A DNA stretch of 64,000 bases from Rubrivivax gelatinosus IL144. Lineage in GTDB: Bacteria > Pseudomonadota > Gammaproteobacteria > Burkholderiales > Burkholderiaceae_C. Every line of letters begins with the position of its first letter. The first letter of the stretch is position 1. A program made the translations under genes and the position numbers. This document shows, in pieces, positions 26,414 to 35,185 of the stretch. The notes below the pieces were generated by a model. The model was given only the letters and a program-made list of their open reading frames with translations, was not told the DNA's origin and did not search any database. The DNA is taken from positions 496,001 through 560,000 of the forward strand of contig NC_017075.1 of the NCBI RefSeq assembly GCF_000284255.1, in the 5' to 3' direction.

Positions 26414-29101
26414 ATGGCTCATGAACATCGCAGCCCAGCGCTGCCTCTGGTGCGAAGGGCCGCGCTGCTCGCGGCGCTGACGGTGCTGGCCGCCTGCGGG
26501 GGCGGAGGCGGCGGTGGTGGCGACGACAGCGCGGCCGGCTACAGCGTCTCCGGCACGCTGTCGGTGTCGGCCAACCTCGTCGTCGACAGCGACACCAACG
26601 ACCCGAACCAGACGCGCATCGCCAACGACGACTCGGCGCAGGCCCAGCCGATCGCCGCGACCAGCCAGGTGATGGGCACCGTCAACGTGCCTCGGGCGGG
26701 CGCGGACGGCGCCAGCCATGCCGCCGGCGACCCGAGCGACTTCTTCCGCGTGACGCTGGCCGCCGGCCAGACGCTGCAGCTGGACTTCACCGCCGATACC
26801 GCGGCCAACGACCTCGACCTCTACGTCTATCGCCGCGTCGGCGACGCCGACGTGCTCGTCGGCTCGTCGACCGGAAGCTCGCTGTCGGAGTGCGTGCGCG
26901 TCACCGAGCCCGGTGAATACGTCGTGCAGGTCGAGGCCTACGACGGCGCGTCGCTCTACAACCTGCGCATCGCCGCGGCCGGTGCCGGCGGCAGCTGCGC
27001 CAACGCGACGAGCTCGGTTGCGGCGCGGCGCCTGGTGCCGGGCCAGCTGATCGCCGGGCTGGCCGAAGGCAGCGGCCGCGTGCGCGCCGCCGGCGCGCTG
27101 GTGTCGGCGCAGCCGCTGTCGCTGCTCAAGGGCCGTGTCGCGCCCGGGCGGCTCGGGCTGATGGCGCTGGCCGATGACGAGAAGTCGCGCCGCCGCGGCC
27201 TGCTGGCGCTGGCCGGTGCCGACGAGGCGACGCTGCGCGCCGCCCGCCGGCCGGCGTGGATGGACCGGCTGTCGCCGGATTCGCGGCTGCAGGTCGAGAC
27301 GCTGCAGTACGCCAAACGCCTGGCCGCCAGCGGCGCCTTCGACTACGTCACCGTCAACCGCCCGCTGCACGCGACGGCGCTGGTCGGCAGCTTCCCGCCC
27401 GACGACCCGCGTTACGCGCTGCAGCGCTGGCACTACGAGCAGATCGCGCTGCCGGCGGCGATGGATGCGCTGGTCGCCTTGAGCCCGCAGCCGAGCCAGC
27501 GGCCGATCGTCGCGGTGCTGGACACCGGCATCGTCGCCGACCATCCCGACCTTGCCGGCCAGATCACCGCCGGCTACGACTTCGTCCAGGACGCCGCGTC
27601 GGCCGGCGACGGCAACGGCCTCGACGCCGACCCCGACGACTTCCGCGCGGCCGACTCGCAGCCCTCGTTCCACGGCACGCACGTCGCCGGCACCGTCGCC
27701 GCGGCCACCTACAACGGCACCGGCGTCGCCGGCGTCGCGCCGATGGCCCAGGTGATGCCGATCCGCGTGCTCGGCAAGGGCGGCGAGGGCACGTTCTACG
27801 ACATCCTTCAAGGCCTGCGCTACGCCGCCGGCCTGGCCAACGACTCGGCCAGCGTGCCGGCGCGGCGGGCCGACGTCGCCAACCTCAGCCTGGGCGCGAG
27901 CGGCGTGGCCTGCGACAGCGCCAGCGCGACGCTGATCGCCCAGGTGCGCGCCCAGGGCACGATGATCGTCGCCGCCGCCGGCAACGAGTCCGACCGCGAC
28001 AGCGGCCGTGTCGCCGCGGTCGACTACCCGGCCAACTGCGCCGGCGTGCTGGCGGTGACGGCCACCGACGCGCAGCGCGGCGTCGCCTACTACGCCAACG
28101 GCGGCGACGAGCTCGCGCTGGCCGCCCCTGGCGGCGACATGCGCGTGGCGACCACCGGCAGCGGTCTGCCCGACGGCATCTACAGCACGCTGGCGACCTT
28201 CGATGCCGGCGGCGTGCGCACGCCGACCTACGGCCAGTACCAGGGCAGCTCGATGGCGACGCCGCACGTCGCCGCGGTGCTCGCGCTGATGCGCTGGGTG
28301 CACCCGGCGATCACGCCCGAGCAGGTGGACGCGCTGCTGCAGGCCGGCGAGCTCTCCGACGACGCCGGCGCCACCGGCCACGACAGCCAGTACGGCTGGG
28401 GCATCGTCGACGCGGCCAAGGCGGTGCGTGCGGCGATCGCGCTGAAGAACGGCGGTTGGGCGCCCGGGATCCAGGGTGTCGTCGAGGCCCAGCCTTCGGC
28501 GCTGGACTTCGGCACCACGACGAGCAGCCTGGAGTTCACGCTGCGCGTCACCGCGCCGACCGACGAGACCGTCGGCGCCGTCGGCGACGACAGCGCCGCG
28601 GTGAGCGTCGCGCCGGTCGCGGTCGACGCCGCCGGCCTGGGGCGCTACCGCGTCACGGTCGATCGCAGCGGCCTGGCGGCCGGCGTCTACACGCCGCAGA
28701 TCACGGTGATGACGAGCCGGCGCACGCTGACCCTGCCGCTGAGCATCCAGAAGCTGGATGCGACGAGCACGCCGGACATCGGGCCGATCTACGTGCTGGT
28801 CTACGACGCCACGGGCGACAAGGTGCTGAAGCAGGCGATGCTGCGGGCCTCGGGCGGTGTCTACCGCTACCGCATCGACGGGCTGGACGCCGCCTCGGTG
28901 ACCGTGCTGGCCGGCAGCGACTACGACAACGACGGCGTCGTCTGCTCCAGCGGCGAGGCCTGCGGTGCGTACCCGGTGCTCGGCGTCTCGCTGACGCCGG
29001 TGCCGCTCGGCGCCGACCGCAGCGGGCTGGACTTCCTGCTGTCGGCCGTGGGCTCCGGAAACGCGGAGGCCGCCTCGCGGGCGGCCTCCAGGAAACGCTA
29101 G
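26414..29101 (+). CDS. S8 subtilisin-like serine peptidase lipoprotein
   Basis: An 895-residue secreted protease tethered as a lipoprotein: the signal peptide ends L-A-A-C and is followed by an eight-glycine run. Residues about 80-200 form a PPC (bacterial pre-peptidase) beta domain. The peptidase domain has the full triad: Asp 370 in V-L-D-T-G-I, His 420 in H-G-T-H-V-A-G-T and Ser 613 in G-S-S-M-A-T-P-H. About 200 C-terminal residues form beta-sandwich-like regions. The start at 26414 has a GGGAGG ribosome binding site five bases upstream; the earlier in-frame GTG has none. Confidence 0.92.
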   Translation: MAHEHRSPALPLVRRAALLAALTVLAACGGGGGGGGDDSAAGYSVSGTLSVSANLVVDSDTNDPNQTRIANDDSAQAQPIAATSQVMGTVNVPRAGADGASHAAGDPSDFFRVTLAAGQTLQLDFTADTAANDLDLYVYRRVGDADVLVGSSTGSSLSECVRVTEPGEYVVQVEAYDGASLYNLRIAAAGAGGSCANATSSVAARRLVPGQLIAGLAEGSGRVRAAGALVSAQPLSLLKGRVAPGRLGLMALADDEKSRRRGLLALAGADEATLRAARRPAWMDRLSPDSRLQVETLQYAKRLAASGAFDYVTVNRPLHATALVGSFPPDDPRYALQRWHYEQIALPAAMDALVALSPQPSQRPIVAVLDTGIVADHPDLAGQITAGYDFVQDAASAGDGNGLDADPDDFRAADSQPSFHGTHVAGTVAAATYNGTGVAGVAPMAQVMPIRVLGKGGEGTFYDILQGLRYAAGLANDSASVPARRADVANLSLGASGVACDSASATLIAQVRAQGTMIVAAAGNESDRDSGRVAAVDYPANCAGVLAVTATDAQRGVAYYANGGDELALAAPGGDMRVATTGSGLPDGIYSTLATFDAGGVRTPTYGQYQGSSMATPHVAAVLALMRWVHPAITPEQVDALLQAGELSDDAGATGHDSQYGWGIVDAAKAVRAAIALKNGGWAPGIQGVVEAQPSALDFGTTTSSLEFTLRVTAPTDETVGAVGDDSAAVSVAPVAVDAAGLGRYRVTVDRSGLAAGVYTPQITVMTSRRTLTLPLSIQKLDATSTPDIGPIYVLVYDATGDKVLKQAMLRASGGVYRYRIDGLDAASVTVLAGSDYDNDGVVCSSGEACGAYPVLGVSLTPVPLGADRSGLDFLLSAVGSGNAEAASRAASRKR

Positions 29102-29122
29102 GACGTAAAGGACAGGGAACAC

Positions 29123-29145
29123 GCGGCCCGGCCGTGCCGGGCCGC
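29123..29145. terminator. Hairpin between convergent protease and ompW genes
   Basis: A 10-bp perfect stem with a 3-base loop (GCGGCCCGGC, CGT, GCCGGGCCGC) between two convergent genes; on the plus strand it is followed by TT only. The same stem sequence recurs at 30831-30853. It probably terminates transcription from both sides. Confidence 0.55.
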
Positions 29146-29153
29146 TTCGAGCA

Positions 29154-29774
29154 TCAGAAGCGCTTGCCGACGCCGATGCTGTAGAGCATCGGGTCGACCT
29201 TGAAGGTGCCGACCTTGGTGCCGCTGGAGGACACGTCGGTGCGGATCTGGACCTTCTTCACGTCGACGTTGAACAGCCAGCCGCCGCCCATCGGGACGTC
29301 GAAGCCGGCGTTCAGCGCCATGCCCCAGCTGTTCTTGTCGATCGAGGGATGCAGCGCGGTTTCGACCGCCGGGTCGAAGTCGACGTTCGAGAAGCGCGTG
29401 TAGTTCACGCCGGCGCCGAGGTAGGGACGGAAGCCCTGCACGTTCGTGAAGTGGTACTGCAGCGTCAGCGTCGGCGGCAGGTGCTTCAGCGAACCGATCT
29501 TGGCGCCGCCGGCCTTCAGGTCGTGCTTCTGCGGGTAGGTCAGGATCAGCTCGGTGGCCAGGTTCGGCGTCCAGAAGTAGGTGATGTCGACTTCCGGGAA
29601 GGTCTTGTTGTTGACGCTCAGGTCGAGGCCGGTGCTGTCCTTGTTGGCGGAGTCGAGGTACAGCGCGCGGGCACGGACGATCCACGAGCCGGTGTCGTCA
29701 GCCTGGGCCTGGGCCATCGGGGCGGCCAGACCGGCCATCATGGCGACGAGCGCGAGCGCGGTGCGCTTGAACAT
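29154..29774 (-). CDS. ompW: OmpW-family outer membrane protein
   Basis: A 206-residue OmpW barrel protein. Signal peptide ends A-Q-A near residue 24; strands include W-I-V-R-A-R-A-L-Y-L, the T-Y-F-W-T-P-N-L-A-T-E-L segment, R-P-Y-L-G-A-G-V-N-Y-T-R-F and a terminal G-K-R-F. The start was chosen at 29774 because it directly follows a GAGGAG ribosome binding site and gives a good signal peptide; an upstream in-frame start would add 24 residues without purpose. A perfect 18-bp palindrome and an FNR-like site lie upstream, suggesting regulation by oxygen or another signal. It is the second OmpW in the window. Confidence 0.93.
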   Translation of the reverse strand: MFKRTALALVAMMAGLAAPMAQAQADDTGSWIVRARALYLDSANKDSTGLDLSVNNKTFPEVDITYFWTPNLATELILTYPQKHDLKAGGAKIGSLKHLPPTLTLQYHFTNVQGFRPYLGAGVNYTRFSNVDFDPAVETALHPSIDKNSWGMALNAGFDVPMGGGWLFNVDVKKVQIRTDVSSSGTKVGTFKVDPMLYSIGVGKRF

Positions 29775-29826
29775 GGAGAGACTCCTCTTCTCTTGATGTG
29801 AACTAGGCCACATGGCCGAGATCAAT

Positions 29827-29840
29827 TTGGCGCGCATCAA
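29827..29840. promoter_or_regulatory. FNR/Anr-like site upstream of ompW
   Basis: TTGGC-GCGC-ATCAA matches the FNR consensus TTGAT-N4-ATCAA in eight of ten defined bases. Its centre is about 60 bp before the ompW start codon, so a promoter with the site near -41.5 would give a short leader. OmpW genes are FNR-regulated in enteric bacteria, which makes the match plausible but unproven here. Confidence 0.35.
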
Positions 29841-29850
29841 TTTCACTCAT

Positions 29851-29868
29851 ATTTGCGTTAACGCAAAT
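29851..29868. promoter_or_regulatory. Perfect 18-bp palindrome between metF and ompW
   Basis: ATTTGCGTTAACGCAAAT is a perfect dyad of nine bases per arm with no loop, so it is more likely a protein binding site than an RNA hairpin. It lies 77-94 bases before the ompW start. Its inner TTGCG-N4-CGCAA has the 5-4-5 spacing used by CRP/FNR-family proteins, but the sequence is not the classic FNR or CRP site. Confidence 0.45.
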
Positions 29869-29919
29869 TCGAGACCGCTAACGCCCCAGGCTGTCCCGGG
29901 TTGTTGCTCTTGACCGACG

Positions 29920-30762
29920 TCAGTCCGCTTGAGCCAAGCCCAGTTTGCGGCAGATCTCCAGCGACAAGGCCGACTGGTTCAGCGTGTAGAAGTGGAGCGC
30001 CGGGGCGCCGCCGGCGATCAGCCGTTCACACAGCCGCGTGACGACCTCGACGCCGAAGGCGCGCACCGACGCGGCGTCGTCCATGAAGCCTTCCATCTTC
30101 AGCGCCACCCAGCGCGGGATCTCGATGCCATCGCGTGCGGCGAACTGGGCGATGCGCGCGTAGTTGTGGATCGGCATGATCCCCGGGACGATGGGCACGC
30201 GCACGCCGAGCTTGTGCACTTCGTCGACGAAGTGGAAATAGGCGTCGGGGTTGAAGAAGAACTGCGTGATCGCCGAGTTGGCGCCGGCGCGCACCTTGTG
30301 CGCGAAGTGCTCGAGGTCGCGGCGCGCGTAACGCTGCTGCGGGTGGTATTCGGGGTAGGCCGCGACTTCGATGAACCAGTCGTCGCCTTGGGTGCGGCGG
30401 ATGAACTCGACGAGTTCGCTGGCGTAGCGGAACTCGCCGGCGGTGGCGGTGCCGCTGGGCAGGTCGCCGCGCAGCGCGACGATGCGGCGGATGCCCTGCT
30501 GGCGGTAGGTGGCCAGGATCTCGGCGATGTTGGCCTCGGTGCTGCCGACGCAGGACAGGTGCGGCGCGGCCTCGTGGCCCATCGCGGCGATGGCCTTGAC
30601 GGTTTCCAGCGTGCGCTCGCGCGTCGTGCCGCCGGCGCCGTAGGTGACGCTGAAGAACTCGGGTTTCACCGCCGCCAGATCCTGGACGACGGTGCGCAGC
30701 TTGTCCGCGCCGACGGGCGTGTTCGGCGGGAAGAACTCGAAGCTGACGGGCGTGGTGCTCAT
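29920..30762 (-). CDS. metF: Methylenetetrahydrofolate reductase
   Basis: MetF reduces 5,10-methylene-THF to 5-methyl-THF with FAD and NADH, supplying methyl groups to methionine synthesis. The 280-residue protein has the standard short bacterial length; F-E-F-F-P-P-N-T-P holds the catalytic Glu, and S-V-T-Y-G-A-G-G-T, H-L-S-C-V-G-S-T and A-L-R-G-D-L-P line the FAD and folate sites. It lies 106 bases downstream of ahcY, an arrangement conserved in betaproteobacteria, and is likely controlled together with it by the SAH riboswitch. Confidence 0.96.
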   Translation of the reverse strand: MSTTPVSFEFFPPNTPVGADKLRTVVQDLAAVKPEFFSVTYGAGGTTRERTLETVKAIAAMGHEAAPHLSCVGSTEANIAEILATYRQQGIRRIVALRGDLPSGTATAGEFRYASELVEFIRRTQGDDWFIEVAAYPEYHPQQRYARRDLEHFAHKVRAGANSAITQFFFNPDAYFHFVDEVHKLGVRVPIVPGIMPIHNYARIAQFAARDGIEIPRWVALKMEGFMDDAASVRAFGVEVVTRLCERLIAGGAPALHFYTLNQSALSLEICRKLGLAQAD

Positions 30763-30792
30763 GGGCGAACTCGCAGGCGGTCAGGAGAAAAG

Positions 30793-30853
30793 CGGGCCGT
30801 GGCGGAACAGCGGCCCGTCAAGCAACCGCCGCGGCCCGGCTCAGCCGGGCCGC
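30793..30853 (-). terminator. Tandem hairpins between ahcY and metF
   Basis: Two stems lie between the two coding regions: a 10-bp stem with a 3-base loop (30831-30853) and a 7-bp stem with an 11-base loop (30793-30817). Neither has a U-run on the minus strand, so partial termination, RNA stabilisation or no function are all possible. The first stem is identical in sequence to that at 29123-29145. Confidence 0.4.
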
Positions 30854-30868
30854 TGGCGGTGCCGGGGC

Positions 30869-32308
<1,440 letters not shown>

Positions 32309-32394
32309 GAGGCTCCAGTTCGGTTGGAACCCGCGCGGCCGGCGTCAGGGAGGAAAAGCGCATCGCCCACCACCCACGACGACAGTCGTGCGGG

Positions 32395-32470
32395 TGAGCG
32401 CGGTTGCAAGGGGGTGTGGTTTTCCGAGCCTGGCCTCAAGCGGGTGAGGTTGCAACGCTCCTCGGAAAAG
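32395..32470 (-). ncRNA. S-adenosylhomocysteine (SAH) riboswitch upstream of ahcY
   Basis: On the minus strand the leader contains the conserved SAH aptamer core: P1 arms C-C-G-A-G and C-T-C-G-G, G-A-G-C-G-T-T-G-C-A-A-C immediately after the 5' P1 arm, C-C-A-G-G before the 3' P1 arm, and a 3' G-C-G-C-T-C-A which pairs with G-A-G-C-G to make the pseudoknot-like helix. This is the known layout in Ralstonia and other betaproteobacteria. The riboswitch turns ahcY on when SAH accumulates. The aptamer ends about 87 bases before the ahcY start; a following hairpin probably belongs to the expression platform. Confidence 0.9.
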
Positions 32471-32477
32471 GTGGGCG

Positions 32478-32483
32478 ATTGTA
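32478..32483 (-). promoter_or_regulatory. Candidate -10 element of the ahcY promoter
   Basis: TACAAT on the minus strand, just before the riboswitch P1 arm, would place a start about at the first aptamer bases. The -35 region at the right distance (ATCGCG) is a poor match, so the call is tentative. Confidence 0.35.
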
Positions 32484-32487
32484 GCCA

Positions 32488-32520
32488 CGGGCCGGCCGCG
32501 CGCGATACCGCGCCGGCCCG
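32488..32520 (-). terminator. Hairpin between ppk2 and the ahcY leader
   Basis: A 9-bp perfect stem (CGGGCCGGC / GCCGGCCCG) with a 15-base loop lies between the ahcY promoter region and the end of ppk2 (minus strand). It lacks a T-run; a terminator-like role for ppk2 is not possible since ppk2 ends at lower coordinates, so it may instead lie inside the ahcY upstream region. Confidence 0.25.
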
Positions 32521-32529
32521 CGCCAAGGC

Positions 32530-33693
32530 TCAGGACTCGCTGGCGCGCGTGAACTCTTCCGCGCTGAAGCTGGCGATCGCCGCGCGCCCGACGAGCAGCG
32601 TGTCGACCGTGCCCAGCGTGCCCAGGTCCTTGTTGGAATACGGCAGCCGGTGCAGCAGGTAGCGCATCGCGTTCAGACGCGCGCGCTTCTTGCAATCCGA
32701 CTTGATGACGATCCACGGCGCGTCCGAGGTGTCGGTGTGCAGGAACATCGACTCCTTGGCGCGCGTGTAGTCGTCCCACTTGTCCAGCGAGGCGACGTCG
32801 ATCGGCGACAGCTTCCACTGCTTGAGCGGGTGGGCGCGGCGCTCCTTGAAGCGGCGGCGCTGCTCGTCGCGGCTGACCGAGAACCAGAACTTGAACAGGT
32901 GCACGCCGCTGCGCACGAGATGGCGCTCGAACTCGGGCGCCTGGCGCATGAACTCGTCGTACTCGCCGTCCGAGCAGAAGCCCATCACGCGCTCGACGCC
33001 GGCGCGGTTGTACCAGCTGCGGTCGAAGAGCACGATCTCGCCGCGCGTCGGCAGGTGCTGGATGTAGCGCTGGAAGTACCACTGGCCGCGTTCGACGTCG
33101 CTGGGTTTCTCCAGCGCCACGACGCGCGCGCCGCGCGGGTTCAGGTGCTCCATGAAACGTTTGATCGTGCCGCCCTTGCCGGCGGCGTCGCGGCCCTCGA
33201 ACAAGATGACGACACGCTGGCCGGTCTCCTTGACCCAGGCCTGCAGCTTCAGCAGCTCGACCTGCAGCCGGTACTTCTGGCGCTCGTAGCTGCGCCGCGA
33301 CATCAGGTTCTTGTACGGGTAGCCGCCGTCGCGCCAGCCGGGGCGCAGCTCGAGGTCGGGGTCCACGCCTTCGGTGACGGCGGTCTCGCGCGTGAACAGC
33401 AGCCGGCGCAGGGCCTTGGCTTCGTCGGGCGACGAGCCGGCGATCAGCGCCTGCAGCTGGCGCAGCCATTCGCCGTCGGGGCCGGCGTCGCCGTTGGCGT
33501 GCGCGCTCAGCACGTCCTTCAGCGCCATCGCGGTGACGGTCTGGTGGCGCTCGGCGGCGCGCTGCACGACGCTGGTCTCGATGGCCGGCGCCGACAGCGT
33601 CGGCGCGGTGTCGCCGCTGGCGACGGCGCGCGGGCGCCGGGGGCGTCGCGCAGGCTTGGAGGGCAGGGGGCTTGCGGCAGAATCCTGGGCCAT
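32530..33693 (-). CDS. ppk2: Polyphosphate kinase 2 family protein
   Basis: A 387-residue class PPK2 enzyme, which phosphorylates nucleoside di- or monophosphates using polyphosphate. A low-complexity Ala/Pro/Arg N-terminal region of about 100 residues precedes the kinase domain with Walker A G-R-D-A-A-G-K-G-G (about 165-175), the Walker B-like L-F-D-R-S-W-Y-N-R-A-G-V-E-R-V, and the lid region with R-R-R-F-K-E-R-R-A-H-P-L-K-Q-W-K-L-S. The substrate class (ADP, GDP or AMP) cannot be fixed from sequence. It is divergent from the HAD phosphatase gene with 30 bases between. Confidence 0.93.
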   Translation of the reverse strand: MAQDSAASPLPSKPARRPRRPRAVASGDTAPTLSAPAIETSVVQRAAERHQTVTAMALKDVLSAHANGDAGPDGEWLRQLQALIAGSSPDEAKALRRLLFTRETAVTEGVDPDLELRPGWRDGGYPYKNLMSRRSYERQKYRLQVELLKLQAWVKETGQRVVILFEGRDAAGKGGTIKRFMEHLNPRGARVVALEKPSDVERGQWYFQRYIQHLPTRGEIVLFDRSWYNRAGVERVMGFCSDGEYDEFMRQAPEFERHLVRSGVHLFKFWFSVSRDEQRRRFKERRAHPLKQWKLSPIDVASLDKWDDYTRAKESMFLHTDTSDAPWIVIKSDCKKRARLNAMRYLLHRLPYSNKDLGTLGTVDTLLVGRAAIASFSAEEFTRASES

Positions 33694-33723
33694 GAGACGT
33701 GCTCGCGACGTTTCGACCTGCCC

Positions 33724-34548
33724 ATGATCGACCGTCCAGCCGAGCTGTCAATTATCTTGAGTCAAGCCGTCGACCTCGTTCCCGCCGCACTTCACGGCAG
33801 CCTGGGTCTCTTCACCGACATCGACGACACGCTGACCGCCGAGGGCCGGATCGACCCGCCGGCCGCCGCCGCGCTGGCCGAGCTGCGCGCCGCCGGCGTG
33901 CCGGTGATCGCGATCACCGGGCGGCCGCTGGGCTGGTGCCTGCCGCTGCTGGGCGCCTGGCCGCTGGACGCGATGGTCGCCGAGAACGGCGGCGCGGCGC
34001 TGATCCCCGACGGTGACGGCGCACGCATCGAGTTCGCCCAGCCCGCGGCCGAACGCGTTCGCAACGCCGAGCGCCTGCGCGCCGCCGCGGCGCGGGTGCT
34101 GCGCGAAGTGCCGGGTGCGACGCTGGCGCGCGACAGCGACGGCCGCGTCACCGACATCGCCGTCGACCATTCCGAGTTCGCGCGGCTGGACGAGGCGCAG
34201 ATCCAGGCCGTCGTGCGCCTGATGCAAGAAGAAGGGCTCACGGCCACCGTCAGCTCGATCCACGTCAACGGCTGGATCGGCACGCACACCAAGCTGAGCG
34301 CGGCGCACTGGATGCTGCGCCGGCTCTACGGGCGCGAGCTGGCGCCCGAGATCGGACGCTGGGTCTACGTCGGCGACTCGACCAACGACCAGCTGATGTT
34401 CGGGGCCTTCGAGCGTTCGGTAGGCGTCGCCAACCTGCGGCGTTTCGCCGCGCAGCTGCACACCTGGCCGCGCTGGATCACGCGCGGCGAGCGCGGCGCC
34501 GGCTTCGCCGAGGTCGCGCGCGCGGTGATCGCCGGCTTGGGCCGCTGA
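33724..34548 (+). CDS. HAD-IIB family phosphatase
   Basis: A 274-residue haloacid-dehalogenase-fold hydrolase of the Cof/trehalose-phosphatase-like subgroup. Motif I is F-T-D-I-D-D-T-L-T with the nucleophile Asp 32 and acid Asp 34; motif II is I-A-I-T-G-R-P and motif IV V-Y-V-G-D-S-T-N-D. A cap domain lies between about residues 85 and 190, as in mannosyl-3-phosphoglycerate or sugar phosphatases. Substrate unknown. It meets the next gene tail to tail with no gap. Confidence 0.88.
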   Translation: MIDRPAELSIILSQAVDLVPAALHGSLGLFTDIDDTLTAEGRIDPPAAAALAELRAAGVPVIAITGRPLGWCLPLLGAWPLDAMVAENGGAALIPDGDGARIEFAQPAAERVRNAERLRAAAARVLREVPGATLARDSDGRVTDIAVDHSEFARLDEAQIQAVVRLMQEEGLTATVSSIHVNGWIGTHTKLSAAHWMLRRLYGRELAPEIGRWVYVGDSTNDQLMFGAFERSVGVANLRRFAAQLHTWPRWITRGERGAGFAEVARAVIAGLGR

Positions 34549-35046
34549 TCAGGCCAGGGCCAGCGGCCCGAGGCGGCGGTACGGCGCCTCGACCAGCTCG
34601 CGGTGGTGCCAGCCGCGCGCCGAGCGGATCGGGTACTCGGCGGCGTACTGGCCGTCCTCGGACGCCAGCTCGACGTAGAGCACCGCGCGGCGCTTGATCT
34701 TGCGTTCGCAGACGTAGACGAACAGCGACTCCGGCCGCGGCTCGGCCAGCAGCTGGGCCAGCGTCGCGCGGCGCAGGCCGTTGTCGGCCAGGCGCTCCGG
34801 GTCCGACGCCGTGCCGGCGACCGGCGCGATCCAGGTCGAGCCCAGCAGCTCGCCGGGGATGCAGGGGTCCATCTCGATGCCGTACAGCTGGCCCTCGATG
34901 GTCATGCCTCGGCGCACGTTGGCCTGCAGCGGGCGGAACAGCTCGCGAAAGACGATGTTGATGTCCGCCGACTCCATGAAGCGGTGCTGGCGGTCGCCAC
35001 GGTGCTCGTGCAGCGGGGCGCCGAAGAGGTCGTCGAGGTGGGCCAT
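34549..35046 (-). CDS. Hypothetical protein, no recognised domain
   Basis: A 165-residue soluble protein with no signal peptide, membrane segment or metal motif that I recognise. The middle contains a beta-rich region ([21 protein letters not shown]) and the N-terminus D-L-F-G-A-P-L-H-E. It is tail-to-tail with the HAD phosphatase (adjacent by one base) and divergent from purT. Codon use looks native; its presence as an intact frame in a dense region supports a real gene. Function unknown. Confidence 0.72.
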   Translation of the reverse strand: MAHLDDLFGAPLHEHRGDRQHRFMESADINIVFRELFRPLQANVRRGMTIEGQLYGIEMDPCIPGELLGSTWIAPVAGTASDPERLADNGLRRATLAQLLAEPRPESLFVYVCERKIKRRAVLYVELASEDGQYAAEYPIRSARGWHHRELVEAPYRRLGPLALA

Positions 35047-35185
35047 GATTGGGTTTCGGCTTTCCGACGAAGTCGTTGAGCGGGAAAAGCCGGGCAAAGG
35101 TCGCGTTGTGCCGCGCGACAAGCGGCCCCGGGCGTGCCTGCGGCGACAATCCGGGCCGTCCGTCCGACTTCCCCCTCCCCCCGTC

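Noticed and set aside
26399..29122. Long minus-strand open frame over the S8 protease gene
   Set aside because: Its codon pattern and amino acid content (Arg/Gly/Val/Ala-rich, no domain) are what the complement of a GC-rich gene gives; the plus strand encodes a clear protease with full catalytic triad.
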